DNA of 64,000 bases from Symsagittifera roscoffensis (lineage: Eukaryota; Xenacoelomorpha; Acoela; Convolutidae), in NCBI RefSeq assembly GCF_963678635.1, contig NC_087063.1:23382701-23446700 (forward strand), read 5' to 3'. Below the pieces are notes generated by a model. The model did not search any database and was not told the DNA's origin. It saw only the letters and a program-made list of their open reading frames with translations. Position 1 is the stretch's first letter. Every line of letters begins with the position of its first letter. This document shows, in pieces, positions 30,462 through 43,418 of this stretch. The translations under genes and the position numbers were made by a program.

Positions 30462-32222
30462 GGCAAAGCGTTGCTTATCTTGGACGGACACGAGCTCACT
30501 AAAAAGCGAGACACCATATCTGCCACGCACTGGCGTTGTGCAAAATGGCGTTCACATAAATACCCAATGACTCTAATAATTTGCGATGAAACCATTATTT
30601 CGTTCAATCACGAGCACAGTCATGAGTTTAACCCCGGTCGCGTATAAGCAAGGCAGCTATTTATTCAGTTGAAAGAAACAACAAAATGAACAAAATTTGA
30701 GAAAACTGGATCAGTAGGATTTAAGACGGGCGTTGAAGATTTCACACTTTGAACTGAATTTGATTTCACGCGCTTTTTCAAAAATTAGCATTGCTTTCAT
30801 CGATTTGTTCAATTTCGGCATCTTGGTATCAATTCCTTTGATTATTTTATTGCGATCTTTTAATTGTTTTGATTCCTCAGATAGGATATTTTAATTTGCG
30901 TGGGCTGCTTCTTCCTGTGCTATTTTTACTTCTGGGATGTTTTTGACTGGGATAACTTCGCCTGGGTAAAAAGGTAAGGAATAATTTGTCGTGAAACCAA
31001 CAAAATGGACCCCAAACACCCGATTTGGTCAGAAAGTCCGATACAGTTATCGAAAACCAGCTCTCGAAAGAGAAAACATAGCCAACAGAGTTTGAAAAGA
31101 GTCAATGAATGCAAGTAAACAGAAACTGAAATTTGCTGGCAAACCTGATAATTAAACACCCATTTCAAAATTAGATATTGATCAGTGTCTTTTACCATAT
31201 TGCTGTTCGATAGCGGAGTTTGCCTTCCTTTTAACAGGGAAAAGAACTGAACTTAAAAAATCAAAAGTCAAAACGCAAAATTTAAAATTGAACCTGAGCA
31301 AATTTTAAGACTTTTCCTGAAAAAAAAACAAAGGTTCATCGAATCGTGAAAAAATAGATACTATAGATACTAATTGGGTGCGTCTTTGTGAGGTCTTTAT
31401 GCGTTGGGAAATCAACTAATTAAATTATAATTATAAATTATTAATAATTTTCTGCATTCGCCATTTCTGCATTTTCAACTGGAGACCGTAAATTGCTTCC
31501 TTTTAGCAAATAAATTGAAATTAATTTAGCAAAAGGTCAAATGTCAAACCGTGAAAAGTCCACTTTCAGCTGCTCTTCAGTCCTTCCAAAAAACATTCCC
31601 CGAAGCACATTTATCAGGTTGTTTTTTTCATCTCTCCCAGAGTTACATGAGAAAAATTAATGAATTGGGTCTGAAAGTGACCTACGAAACAAATCACGAA
31701 TTAGCGCTGGTTTTAAAAACGCTGCCATCCCTTGCATTTGAAAAAAAAAGAAAAGATCGGCGATTCCTATGACATGATTGTTCAAGAAATTCAAAATGTA
31801 TGCGACAAAAATTGCTTAGAACCCGAGAAAATAGAAAAATTGACGAGTTGTGTCTGTACTTCGGCTCTACTTATATAAAAAGCTTGGTGCCAAACCGTGA
31901 AGTTTCATTCCCACCCTCCCTTTGGAACCATTGAGATGCGGCCGTGATGGGGATTGCTCGAACAACAAATGCTGTCGAGGGATGGCATTTTGGGATTCAA
32001 TCATATTTCAGCGGAGCCCACCTAAATATGTGGAAAGTAGTGGGTAGCCTGCAAAAAGACGCTTCCGTACAAAGACTCAACTTTTTTGATGCATCGAGTG
32101 GCCATAAGTTCACAAAAAAGAAAAAGTATCGAGTATTAAATGAAAGAGTACAAAACATAATGTCCGTTTACGAAGACAAAACTGATCTGTACTTTTTCAG
32201 AGCGTTATCTAGTTTGTGCTAA
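30462..32222 (+). pseudogene. MULE transposon relic with FLYWCH remnant (unit 1)
   Basis: 30,462-30,647 encodes a FLYWCH-type domain: 'GKALLILDGHELTKKRD' and 'HWRCAKWRSHKYP', then the final 'NHEHSHE'. The second zinc Cys expected after 'WRC' is not present. FLYWCH fingers often sit at the N-terminus of MULE transposases. 31,551-32,222 encodes the C-terminal half of a MULE transposase: 'FPEAHLSGCFFHLSQS', 'LPSLAFE', 'ARTTNAVEGWH', 'WKVVGSLQKDA'. A one-base change in the A-run near 31,741 breaks the frame, and the N-terminal catalytic part is missing. It cannot transpose. Confidence 0.75.
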
Positions 32223-33455
32223 ACCATTGTAAATTTTATTTCATTTTTGTTTATTCTTTCGTATTCTTGAAATTCAAATTTTAATCCTCCTGAAATTTAT
32301 GTCAGCTTTTTTGAAAAGACGTTTCCTTGCAGACTCCCGGAAACGTAACTAAACGCAAGAACATGACTCGTGCCTTAGCAATTTATTCCCAGGACAATCG
32401 CCCTTATTTTCGGGATGCTAGGTTGGGACTAGGGGCTGGCAAACCCTTTAGCTTTGCGTTTATGTGCCAACAGTTCAAAAAAAGCTGACAAAGCGATCAG
32501 GTCATAATTTTAAAATCGAGAATGATTCTAAAAATAATGATTTTAAGGCTTTTGGCATTGGTTAAACCTTTTTTTAATTTCTATACCGGCTGAAAATGTC
32601 TAGAAAATCAGGCCATATTAGTCAAAGGACGTCTAACTATTTGTCGGCTTTTGAAGTTCATTGAACTATTGCTTGTTTTTGGTTCATTTTGGAATGATTC
32701 ATTGAAAATATTGGCAAGGCCATTTCATTTTGGTTTGAAACGTTTCATTGAAATCATTTGCAAGGTCATTTCTATTCAAAACTTACGCGAATTAAGTAGC
32801 GCAAATTTGTCTGGCTTTAAATGGCAAAAGTTTCTCTCGTTTAATTCTTTGATGGTTACCGAAATCCCCTTTGAAGTAAGTTTTCTTTTCATTTTGGATT
32901 AAAACGGTGTTAAGTCATAGAAATTGTTTTAAAATGTAGCGATGTTATATTGCTAAGGCAACAAAAAGTAGGGAGTGAAATTGTAGGGTGTTAAGTTAAT
33001 TAGAGTTAAAAAGGGGGGAACCGAAAATATTACCCAAAAAAACGATAGGACCTCATTAAATTTTTCATTGCCTTTACTGTCTGTTAAAATGGCATCAAAA
33101 AAAAATGATTAAAGCAGAAAAAACAGAAATGCACTTTTTGTGTTATGACTTCCAAGAACTTATTAAAACTCAATTTATGTACTCGCAATGTAAGAATGCT
33201 CTTCAGATGGTACGCTAGGTTGGGAATAAGGACTGGTTACGTGCCAACTTTTTAAACCAAGAAATCCAAGCCATCCCTGGGTAGTAGTCTCAACCATTGC
33301 TGGTATTAAATTAGAGTAAGGGGATTTTAAGTTTTTGGTGAAGTATTTAGTGACTAATTAATCGAAGCTGAATATTCTTTTATTTAAGCAAAAAAAATAA
33401 ACTTGCCTTTCATTGATTTACTTTTTTCTGCTTTCAAATAAATTTTCAAATCAAT
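32223..33455. other. Intergenic, no feature recognised (unit 1)
   Basis: AT-rich sequence between the MULE relic and the putative secreted-protein gene. A minus-strand AATAAA near 33,385 could serve as polyadenylation signal for that gene. The unit 2 equivalent is 40,513-41,745. Confidence 0.45.
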
Positions 33456-35123
33456 TCAAACAAAAAGAGTCTTGAGATCCAGACGACCACTGATTTGATA
33501 ACTAGCAATGACTTTGATAAAGGGCCGCTCTCTTTGATCTTGTAATTTCTTTGATCGTGCCGACAATATTTTAACATGTTTAGAAACTTGTATCTGGATT
33601 CCATTGACCTCACACCAAATTGTGTGCCTATCCTGTGTGCAGTTAGGCCCCATAATGAAAACTGGAAGTATATAAGAAAGAAAAAGAGTCTGGGCAAAGA
33701 ATAAAGAAAGAGCAGCTTACATTCCGAGAGACATTCGGATCAGATTGTAGATTCCTAAAATGATTTAACAAAGTCGAATTTTGAAAAGATTTCATTTTGG
33801 GTTTTAAAATAACAGGCAGAAAATGTAGACCAATGTTTTTACTGTACCACTTTTGGTAGATAAAGTTAAAATTTTCTAAACCAGAAACTTCAATTTTGAC
33901 CCTATCATATTCATCTTTTATTATAGTAAATAACTGACCATCGAGAACGTTTGCAGCGGGAATATCCTTGAACGGCCATGCTAAAAACAAAAAATACAGG
34001 ACTGATAGTTGCGTATTTTTTATGACAGGTTAGTGAAGCAATTCTGATTTATGACAACACAAAAAAAATCATTATGAAAGAAAACTAGTCGTACTATTTT
34101 CTTGCAAGTTTTTGTAGGTCATAGCATGGGAACTGAAAAACACTTTCAATTTTATACTTAAAACCTTCCTACGGTCGCTCGGCCAAAAATGGATTTCTTA
34201 AAAAGTACCAATGGGGGGGACCCTTTGGGTCGGCAGGGGGTCGAATCCCTGAGAGAAAGGAAAGGGGGCGTTCATTCCCCCCCCCATTTCGATTTTCAGA
34301 AATTCAACCTCGGCGGCCACATTTTAAATAGCTTAAATTAATTTTCAGAAAATCTATATATTCAAAAACTTTTATGTTGGTGGAGGCGGAGCAATCAGCA
34401 GAATGGTCCAAGTGCAGAATGGGTCCAAGAGCAGACAAACAGAAAAATATTGACTTATATTGGTTTATACGGGCTAATTGATAAAACAATTATTAGAATC
34501 GTCAAAAAATACCAAGAAAACAAATAAATTCTGCACGAATTGACTAACTTCATTAAGTTTTTTCATTAATTTTTTTTTAAAAATCTTGATTAAATTGCTC
34601 AAATTATGCATAAAATGTTCGTTGGTTTGCTATTATTGACATTTCTGATAATTATTTTACCGATTAGCTTATAGAAGTTGATATTTTTCTATTTTTCTGC
34701 TCTTGGACCCATTCTGCTCTTAGACCATTCTGCTTATTGACTGACCACCGAGAAAAGACCCCGCAATTTAGATTCATTCAGGTGAACTTTTTTTGTCTGC
34801 TTAAATAAGTATCTTGTGCGAGTTTAAAGTCATGGGAAAAAAGTTGATCAAGCTTTAGCGTACCATATGGGTTTTCTTTGACGGGTCCTAGTTCGCCAGT
34901 GTAAGCAAAAACAATCCACGTAGAGAACGGGTTACCATCAGCATATTGACTTAGAATTGAAGCAACAATCAAGTGGGAAATTTTCATCGCTGTAACTAGG
35001 AGGTCAATTTTTAAACTAATTTCATAATCGATTCGAAGTTACAAGAATACGTGCCATGTGCTTTATATCATCAATTTTTGCAGTTAAACAAGTTAATGCA
35101 CAGAACATTAGAAATCTTTTCAT
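33456..35123 (-). CDS. Putative four-exon secreted protein gene (unit 1)
   Basis: Minus strand. Exon 1 35,123-35,051 starts 'MKRFLMFCALTCLTA', a good signal peptide, and ends at C|GTATTC (phase 1). Exon 2 34,989-34,864 (acceptor TTACAG, donor G|GTACGC, phase 1) has 'NPFSTWIVFAYTGELGPV'. Exon 3 33,980-33,721 (acceptor TTTTTAG, donor AAT|GTAAGC, phase 0) has 'ANVLDGQLFTIIKDEYDRV'. A last exon from 33,661 (acceptor CTTCCAG) runs to a stop at about 33,446-33,458. Phase-0 joining and the more protein-like frame ('CEVNGIQIQVSKHVKI') disagree there, so its frame is unsure. Phases of exons 1-3 fit each other. About 210-230 residues, family not recognised. Intron 2 contains an inverted-repeat element. 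Confidence 0.4.
34392..34739. mobile_element. 348-bp inverted-repeat (MITE-like) element (unit 1)
   Basis: The ends are CAATCAGCAGAATGGTCC... and ...CCATTCTGCTTATTG. The terminal inverted repeat extends over about 100 bp with mismatches and contains a doubled 'GCAGAATGG(G)TCCAAGAGCAGA' motif in each arm. No coding. No clear target duplication. It lies in an intron of the putative secreted-protein gene. Identical element in unit 2 at 42,687-43,034. Confidence 0.75.
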
Positions 35124-38070
35124 TTGATTTGATTCAAAATTCTACAGCATTGTTTTGGATTCCGCGGCTACTTCTCCAAATTCTATATCTGATTTTAGTC
35201 TTTTTCGCGAGCTTCGAAACTTAAAAGATTCTTAGTAATTTTTAAATGTTTTTTTTTGGTTTTATTGAGTTCATTGACGCTTTACTACAATTTTTTTGCC
35301 AATGGAAGCAGATATAGAATTTGGAGAAGTAGCCGCGGAATCCAAAACAATGCTGTTGAAGATTTATGCACAGGTGGTTTTTTATTCAGTCAATTTTTTT
35401 ATTCTGACAGAAATTTGCATTGTTGACTGGAGCTCAAATTTAATTTAAAGATAAAATCAAAGGTAATTTACCAGTGATAATTTTTCTTGAAGATATGGGG
35501 TTTGAAGAATGCTACTTTGGCCAATGTGGAACAATTAACGAGCAATGTTTTGCGTTGATGTAACACGCGTAAGCGAAGGATTGATGGGTTTCAAATTGAG
35601 CTGAGGCAAGTCATTTAGTCCTGTTATTAAAATACAAAATACAAGAACTTTACCTTTTGTACTTAACATGGCGTTCCCAGGTATAAATTGAAGAAAAAAT
35701 GAAAAAAAAATGTTTAAAAAAATTTGTCACCTTTTCAGATAAAAACCTTCAAACTATCCTTGAAGTGCAACCATAGCTTTTAGGGTTTCGCCCTTATATA
35801 CAATCAATCTTTTTTAATTAATACTTTTGCTCCGATGTAAAGTGGAACCTAGTTTCTAATGCTTTAAAGTTCGCACGAATGGTGTACTTTACCTAATTAC
35901 AAATCACCTATATTAGCTACTAATCAATACTAGACATAACTGAGCACGTGAAAATACTTATCAGCATCAGCAGGGGCGATTTAGGGGGGTCTGGGGGGCT
36001 TTGGTGCTGGCGGATGCCTTCTCTCCCTCTCCTCAGGAACTCGACACCCTCACCAACAAAAGTTGCAACCCTTGATATTGTGTTATTACATCCAGCTTCC
36101 CCAAATTTTTCGAGGAACGGTTTTTGATAAAAAACTGACTGGACTTTTCAAAAACCTTCAAATTTTGATTTACGAAGAAAAAAGTTAATGGCCTTGAAAC
36201 TATGAGTTTGTAGAAATTTTTATGATGGATTTGGCGCCAATGTATATTATGTCACAATAAGGTTTTTATATTGTTCTGGGAGCGTTCGAAAGATCAATTT
36301 GTTCAATCTAAACAAAAGGTCGACAAAAATGAAAAGTTTGAAAAAATATCAAACCCCCCCCCACAAAAACCCTATATAAGCCCCTGTTTCAATTTAAGTT
36401 CGTTTTTCCGGACAATTTGAGTCGGCGCTAATCGTGCAAAAGCACCGAATGATCTGATCAGAAAATAGCTTTGAGTAAATGAAGAGAAAACTATTCACGA
36501 ATATTAATTAAAATATCTCTTTAACCAATCCCCTTTTTGCGAAAAAGAAGAGATTTGTTTTGAGGTACTAAATGCAGATATGCTTAACTCTTGAATTTTT
36601 GTTCCGGCTTCTGTAACGAAAGTAACGGAGTATTTGTTCTCGGTTTGGTTTTTTTCTCTTCAAGCAAACTTTGATTTTATAACTAGCCATTTTTGTCGGA
36701 TTCTTTTTATTCAAAAGATATTGCTGTCCTGAGCTTAAACTTGAAAAACAATATTTCACCTTTGATCAATTTTGATTTTATAACTAGCCATTTTTGTCGG
36801 ATTCTTTTTATTCAAAAGATATAGCTGTCCTGAGCTTAAACTTGAAAAACAATATTTCACCTTTGATCAATTTTGATTTTATAACTAGCCATTTTTGTCG
36901 AAAATTTGGATTGGGGTTTTACTATTTTTAATGAATATGCAAAACTGAGAATGCTAAATGAATAAGTTTATCATTCCCGCTAAAACCAAAAAATGTCAAA
37001 AAAAATTTCAAAAACAACCAAAACATGGCAGAATCCCAAAAAATTGTGAACACAAAAAATTTGAATACGAATTATCAATCAAACAATTTAACGCACCTTT
37101 CATTCTATATAAAATCTAGATAAACTCAACTTCTAGCAAAAGAACTGTTATTTGGACATCCCCCTACACGCCATATAAAGAACAAAGTGATAAATTTGGT
37201 TCCTAATAACAAATTAATTGTGGCAAATAAGCTTCCTTCAACCAATTTGGAACGATTTTTAGGACAGATTAAATCTCCGCTTACGCGTTAATAGTGCGAA
37301 ATACATCGCGCGTTAATTGTCCCAAATTGGCCAAAATGGCAATATTTAAACCATTTACGAAAAAGCATTACAGGTGAAATATCTTTCAAATTTTAGCTCA
37401 AGACAACATTAGCTTCTGTCAGAAAAATTTGTAAAAAATGGCTTGTAGAAAAGTCGAAATTTGTCTCGAGAAAAAAACCCACCCAGAGCACAAATATTCA
37501 GTTACTTTCGTTACGAAAGTCGGAACAAAAAGGAGAATTTGATTAACACAAGCTTCAATATATAATTAACTCGGTAAAAAAAAACACCCAATGGGGACAA
37601 AATTCAGTGATCGGTCGAAAATTTGGATTGGGGTTTTACTATTTTTAATGAATATGCAAAACTGAGAATGCTAAATGAATAAGTTTATCATTCCCGCTAA
37701 AACCAAAAAATGTCAAAAAAATTTCAAAAACAACCAAAACATGGCAGAATCCCAAAAAATTGTGAACACAAAAAATTTGATTACGAATTATCAATCAAAC
37801 AATTTAACGCACCTTTCATTCTATATAAAATCTAGATAAACTCAACTTCTAGCAAAAGAACTGTTATTTGGATTATTTTTCAAAGAATTTGGCTTATTCG
37901 ACCTATGAGTGGAAAACTTAGATTGATTGAGTGAGTGCAAAACTTTGCCCTAATTATTTCAAAAATTGCATAAAAAGTACTAGCAAAGTACTAAAGCTTG
38001 GATGTCATTTTCAATCCGGGCAGAATGGAATTTTAGCATTGGAAGCGACAGTTTTTTAGCCTATTTTTAC

Positions 38071-38287
38071 CTGCAGAAACAGTTTGGCCATCAAGTGATA
38101 ATTGAATGGCATGATGTCATTCTCGCCCGAGTAGAAGAAGATGTAGGGGCTGCCAGGGACGAAAGAGCACTTATCCAGCAGTAACTGGAACTCCTTGTCC
38201 GGATTGGATATGTAGGTAGTCATGTTGATCAGGTGCACACAGAAAGAGCTTCTCAAGTTCATGTTCAACAATGTCTCAATATTCTCC
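38071..38287 (-). CDS. Isolated exon, unknown product (unit 2)
   Basis: Duplicate of the exon at 29,779-29,995 with the same acceptor (TTCGCAG), donor (CAG|GTAAAA) and reading. I see no difference between the two in the coding bases. Because 217 is not a multiple of three, splicing both copies into one transcript would shift the frame. Confidence 0.6.
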
Positions 38288-38753
38288 CTGCGAATTTGCA
38301 GATAGTTTATAATACTGATTTTGGTAGATACAAAGGTATCTTTTAATTTGTAATTTCGCTATGGAAGAAAATGGAGTGACAGGACGAAAGTATCCCATTA
38401 CAAAATATCCTATACCAATATATCCCAATGGACACAATAGCCCATACCAATATAGCCCACATCAATTAAAATATATCGTGGAGGATTAAAAGTTAATTTA
38501 TGATATAGACAACCAAAGATTGGTGCATATATCTATATCGCAATTAAAAAGATATTTGATTCAACTGCCTCAATTATTTCGAGACGCCATATAGAGATAG
38601 TGCTAATTGTAAAAGACTCTTTTCTAGGGATTAAATTTTATTTTTCGACCTGTTAATGGAGTCATAATTGAAAAAAGACATATCATTACACACATAGCAC
38701 CAATACAATGAACACCAAGATGACAGAATTTATCTACGGTAAAAATTAAGCAA

Positions 38754-40512
38754 GGCAAAGCGTTGCTTATCTTGGACGGACACGAGCTCACTAAAAAGCG
38801 AGACACCATATCTGCCACGCACTGGCGTTGTGCAAAATGGCGTTCACATAAATACCCAATGACTCTAATAATTTGCGATGAAACCATTATTTCGTTCAAT
38901 CACGAGCACAGTCATGAGTTTAACCCCGGTCGCGTATAAGCAAGGCAGCTATTTATTCAGTTGAAAGAAACAACAAAATGAACAAAATTTGAGAAAACTG
39001 GATCAGTAGGATTTAAGACGGGCGTTGAAGATTTCACACTTTGAACTGAATTTGATTTCACGCGCTTTTTCAAAAATTAGCATTGCTTTCATCGATTTGT
39101 TCAATTTCGGCATCTTGGTATCAATTCCTTTGATTATTCTATTGCGATCTTTTAATTGTTTTGATTCCTCAGATAGGATATTTTAATTTGCGTGGGCTGC
39201 TTCTTCCTGTGCTATTTTTACTTCTGGGATGTTTTTGACTGGGATAACTTCGCCTGGGTAAAAAGGTAAGGAATAATTTGTCGTGAAACCAACAAAATGG
39301 GCCCCAAACACCCGATTTGGTCAGAAAGTCCGATACAGTTATCGAAAACCAGCTCTCGAAAGAGAAAACATGGCCAACAGAGTTTGAAAAGAGTCAATGA
39401 ATGCAAGTAAACAGAAACTGAAATTTGCTGGCAAACCTGATAATTAAACACCCATTTCAAAATTAGATATTGATCAGTGTCTTTTACCATATTGCTGTTC
39501 GATAGCGGAGTTTGCCTTCCTTTTAACAGGGAAAAGAACTGAACTTAAAAAATCAAAAGTCAAAACGCAAAATTTAAAATTGAACCTGAGCAAATTTTAA
39601 GACTTTTCCTGAAAAAAAACATAGGTTCATCGAATCGTGAAAAAATAGATACTATAGATACTAATTGGATGCGTCTTTGTGAGGTCTTTATGCGTTGGGA
39701 AATCAACTAATTAAATTATAATTATAAATTATAAATAATTTTCTGCATTCGCCATTTCTGCATTTTCAACTGGAGACCGTAAATTGCTTCCTTTTAGCAA
39801 ATAAATTGAAATTAATTTAGCAAAAGGTCAAATGTCAAACCGTGAAAAGTCCACTTTCAGCTGCTCTTCAGTCCTTCCAAAAAACATTCCCCGAAGCACA
39901 TTTATCAGGTTGTTTTTTTCATCTCTCCCAGAGTTACATGAGAAAAATTAATGAATTGGGTCTGAAAGTGACCTACGAAACAAATCACGAATTAGCGCTG
40001 GTTTTAAAAATGCTGCCATCCCTTGCATTTGAAAAAAAAGAAAAGATCGGCGGTTCCTATGACATGATTGTTCAAGAAATTCAAAATGTATGCGACAAAA
40101 ATTGCTTAGAACCCGAGAAAATAGAAAAATTGACGAGTTGTGTCTGTACTTCGGCTCTACTTATATAAAAAGCTTGGTGCCAAACCGTGAAGTTTCATTC
40201 CCACCCTCCCTTTGGAACCATTGAGATGCGGCCGTGATGGGGATTGCTCGAACAACAAATGCTGTCGAGGGATGGCATTTTGAGATTCAATCATATTTCA
40301 GCGGAGCCCACCTAAATATGTGGAAAGTAGTGGGTAGCCTGCAAAAAGACGCTTCCGTACAAAGACTCAACTTTTTTGATGCATCGAGTGGCCATAAGTT
40401 CACAAAAAAGAAAAAGTATCGAGTATTAAATGAAAGAGTACAAAACATAATGTCCGTTTACGAAGACAAAACTGATCTGTACTTTTTCAGAGCGTTATCT
40501 AGTTTGTGCTAA
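38754..40512 (+). pseudogene. MULE transposon relic with FLYWCH remnant (unit 2)
   Basis: Duplicate of 30,462-32,222: FLYWCH remnant at 38,754-38,939, transposase C-terminal half at 39,842-40,512. Here the A-run near 40,033 has one A less than in unit 1, so the frame stays open through 'SYDMIVQEIQNVCDKNCLEP' to 40,168 before breaking. The unit 2 copy is therefore the less damaged. 'TTNAVEGWH' is retained. Confidence 0.75.
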
Positions 40513-41745
40513 ACCATTGTAAATTTTATTTCATTTTTGTTTATTCTTTCGTATTCTTGAAATTCAAATTTTAATCCTCCTGAAATTTATGTCAGCTTTT
40601 TTGAAAAGACGTTTCCTTGCAGACTCCCGGAAACGTAACTAAACGCAAGAACATGACTCGTGCCTTAGCAATTTATTCCCAGGACAATCGCCCTTATTTT
40701 CGGGATGCTAGGTTGGGACTAGGGGCTGGCAAACCCTTTAGCTTTGCGTTTATGTGCCAACAGTTCAAAAAAAGCTGACAAAGCGATCAGGTCATAATTT
40801 TAAAATCGAGAATGATTCTAAAAATAATGATTTTAAGGCTTTTGGCATTGGTTAAACCTTTTTTTAATTTCTATACCGGCTGAAAATGTCTAGAAAATCA
40901 GGCCATATTAGTCAAAGGACGTCTAACTATTTGTCGGCTTTTGAAGTTCATTGAACTATTGCTTGTTTTTGGTTCATTTTGGAATGATTCATTGAAAATA
41001 TTGGCAAGGCCATTTCATTTTGGTTTGAAACGTTTCATTGAAATCATTTGCAAGGTCATTTCTATTCAAAACTTACGCGAATTAAGTAGCGCAAATTTGT
41101 CTGGCTTTAAATGGCAAAAGTTTCTCTCGTTTAATTCTTTGATGGTTACCGAAATCCCCTTTGAAGTAAGTTTTCTTTTCATTTTGGATTAAAACGGTGT
41201 TAAGTCATAGAAATTGTTTTAAAATGTAGCGATGTTATATTGCTAAGGCAACAAAAAGTAGGGAGTGAAATTGTAGGGTGTTAAGTTAATTAGAGTTAAA
41301 AAGGGGGGAACCGAAAATATTACCCAAAAAAACGATAGGACCTCATTAAATTTTTCATTGCCTTTACTGTCTGTTAAAATGGCATCAAAAAAAAATGATT
41401 AAAGCAGAAAAAACAGAAATGCACTTTTTGTGTTATGACTTCCAAGAACTTATTAAAACTCAATTTATGTACTCGCAATGTAAGAATGCTCTTCAGATGG
41501 TACGCTAGGTTGGGAATAAGGACTGGTTACGTGCCAACTTTTTAAACCAAGAAATCCAAGCCATCCCTGGGTAGTAGTCTCAACCATTGCTGGTATTAAA
41601 TTAGAGTAAGGGGATTTTAAGTTTTTGGTGAAGTATTTAGTGACTAATTAATCGAAGCTGAATATTCTTTTATTTAAGCAAAAAAAATAAACTTGCCTTT
41701 CATTGATTTACTTTTTTCTGCTTTCAAATAAATTTTCAAATAAAT

Positions 41746-43418
41746 TCAAACAAAAAGAGTCTTGAGATCCAGACGACCACTGATTTGATAACTAGCAATG
41801 ACTTTGATAAAGGGCCGCTCTCTTTGATCTTGTAATTTCTTTGATCGTGCCGACAATATTTTAACATGTTTAGAAACTTGTATCTGGATTCCATTGACCT
41901 CACACCAAATTGTGTGCCTATCCTGTGTGCAGTTAGGCCCCATAATGAAAACTGGAAGTATATAAGAAAGAAAAAGAGTCTGGGCAAAGAATAAAGAAAG
42001 AGCAGCTTACATTCCGAGAGACATTCGGATCAGATTGTAGATTCCTAAAATGATTTAACAAAGTCGAATTTTGAAAAGATTTCATTTTGGGTTTTAAAAT
42101 AACAGGCAGAAAATGTAGACCAATGTTTTTACTGTACCACTTTTGGTAGATAAAGTTAAAATTTTCTAAACCAGAAACTTCAATTTTGACCCTATCATAT
42201 TCATCTTTTATTATAGTAAATAACTGACCATCGAGAACGTTTGCAGCGGGAATATCCTTGAACGGCCATGCTAAAAACAAAAAATACAGGACTGATAGTT
42301 GCGTATTTTTTATGACAGGTTAGTGAAGCAATTCTGATTTATGACAACACAAAAAAAATCATTATGAAAGAAAACTAGTCGTACTATTTTCTTGCAAGTT
42401 TTTGTAGGTCATAGCATGGGAACTGAAAAACACTTTCAATTTTATACTTAAAACCTTCCTACGGTCGCTCGGCCAAAAATGGATTTCTTAAAAAGTACCA
42501 ATGGGGGGGACCCTTTGGGTCGGCAGGGGGTCGAATCCCTGAGAGAAAGGAAAGGGGGCGTTCATTCCCCCCCCCCCCCATTTCGATTTTCAGAAATTCA
42601 ACCTCGGCGGCCACATTTTAAATAGCTTAAATTAATTTTCAGAAAATCTATATATTCAAAAACTTTTTATGTTGGTGGAGGCGGAGCAATCAGCAGAATG
42701 GTCCAAGTGCAGAATGGGTCCAAGAGCAGACAAACAGAAAAATATTGACTTATATTGGTTTATACGGGCTAATTGATAAAACAATTATTAGAATCGTCAA
42801 AAAATACCAAGAAAACAAATAAATTCTGCACGAATTGACTAACTTCATTAAGTTTTTTCATTAATTTTTTTTTAAAAATCTTGATTAAATTGCTCAAATT
42901 ATGCATAAAATGTTCGTTGGTTTGCTATTATTGACATTTCTGATAATTATTTTACCGATTAGCTTATAGAAGTTGATATTTTTCTATTTTTCTGCTCTTG
43001 GACCCATTCTGCTCTTAGACCATTCTGCTTATTGACTGACCACCGAGAAAAGACCCCGCAATTTAGATTCATTCAGGTGAACTTTTTTTGTCTGCTTAAA
43101 TAAGTATCTTGTGCGAGTTTAAAGTCATGGGAAAAAAGTTGATCAAGCTTTAGCGTACCATATGGGTTTTCTTTGACGGGTCCTAGTTCGCCAGTGTAAG
43201 CAAAAACAATCCACGTAGAGAACGGGTTACCATCAGCATATTGACTTAGAATTGAAGCAACAATCAAGTGGGAAATTTTCATCGCTGTAACTAGGAGGTC
43301 AATTTTTAAACTAATTTCATAATCGATTCGAAGTTACAAGAATACGTGCCATGTGCTTTATATCATCAATTTTTGCAGTTAAACAAGTTAATGCACAGAA
43401 CATTAGAAATCTTTTCAT
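41746..43418 (-). CDS. Putative four-exon secreted protein gene (unit 2)
   Basis: Same structure as the unit 1 gene: exon 1 43,418-43,346, exon 2 43,284-43,159, exon 3 42,270-42,011, last exon from 41,951. The coding bases of the first three exons show no differences that I can see. This copy keeps the original upstream DNA (from 43,436), whereas the unit 1 copy now has the truncated inverted repeat upstream. If only one is expressed, this is the better candidate. The gene call itself is tentative. Confidence 0.4.
42687..43034. mobile_element. 348-bp inverted-repeat (MITE-like) element (unit 2)
   Basis: Duplicate of 34,392-34,739, same length and ends. Confidence 0.75.

Larger units (their letters stand above)
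26840..35139. repeat. 8.3-kb tandem duplication, unit 1
   Basis: 8,300 bp, directly followed by unit 2 (35,140-43,435) in the same orientation. Corresponding points are offset by 8,290-8,300 bp. I count roughly twenty substitutions by eye, plus homopolymer differences (a C run of 15 here against 9; another of 9 against 13). The edges are fixed by comparing ...AAATCT/TCTACAGC (26,840), ...TCAAAAT/TCTACAGC (35,140) and ...TCAAAATT/GTGACTGC (43,436), with microhomology of two T's. Contents: inverted-repeat right arm, repeats A-C, an exon at 29,779, a MULE relic, and a putative secreted-protein gene. Confidence 0.95.

Noticed and set aside
34200-34270. 'GGGTCGAATCCC' resembling a tRNA B box
   Set aside because: No A box at the right distance, no acceptor stem or CCA-compatible cloverleaf; also present in both duplicate units as plain G-rich sequence.
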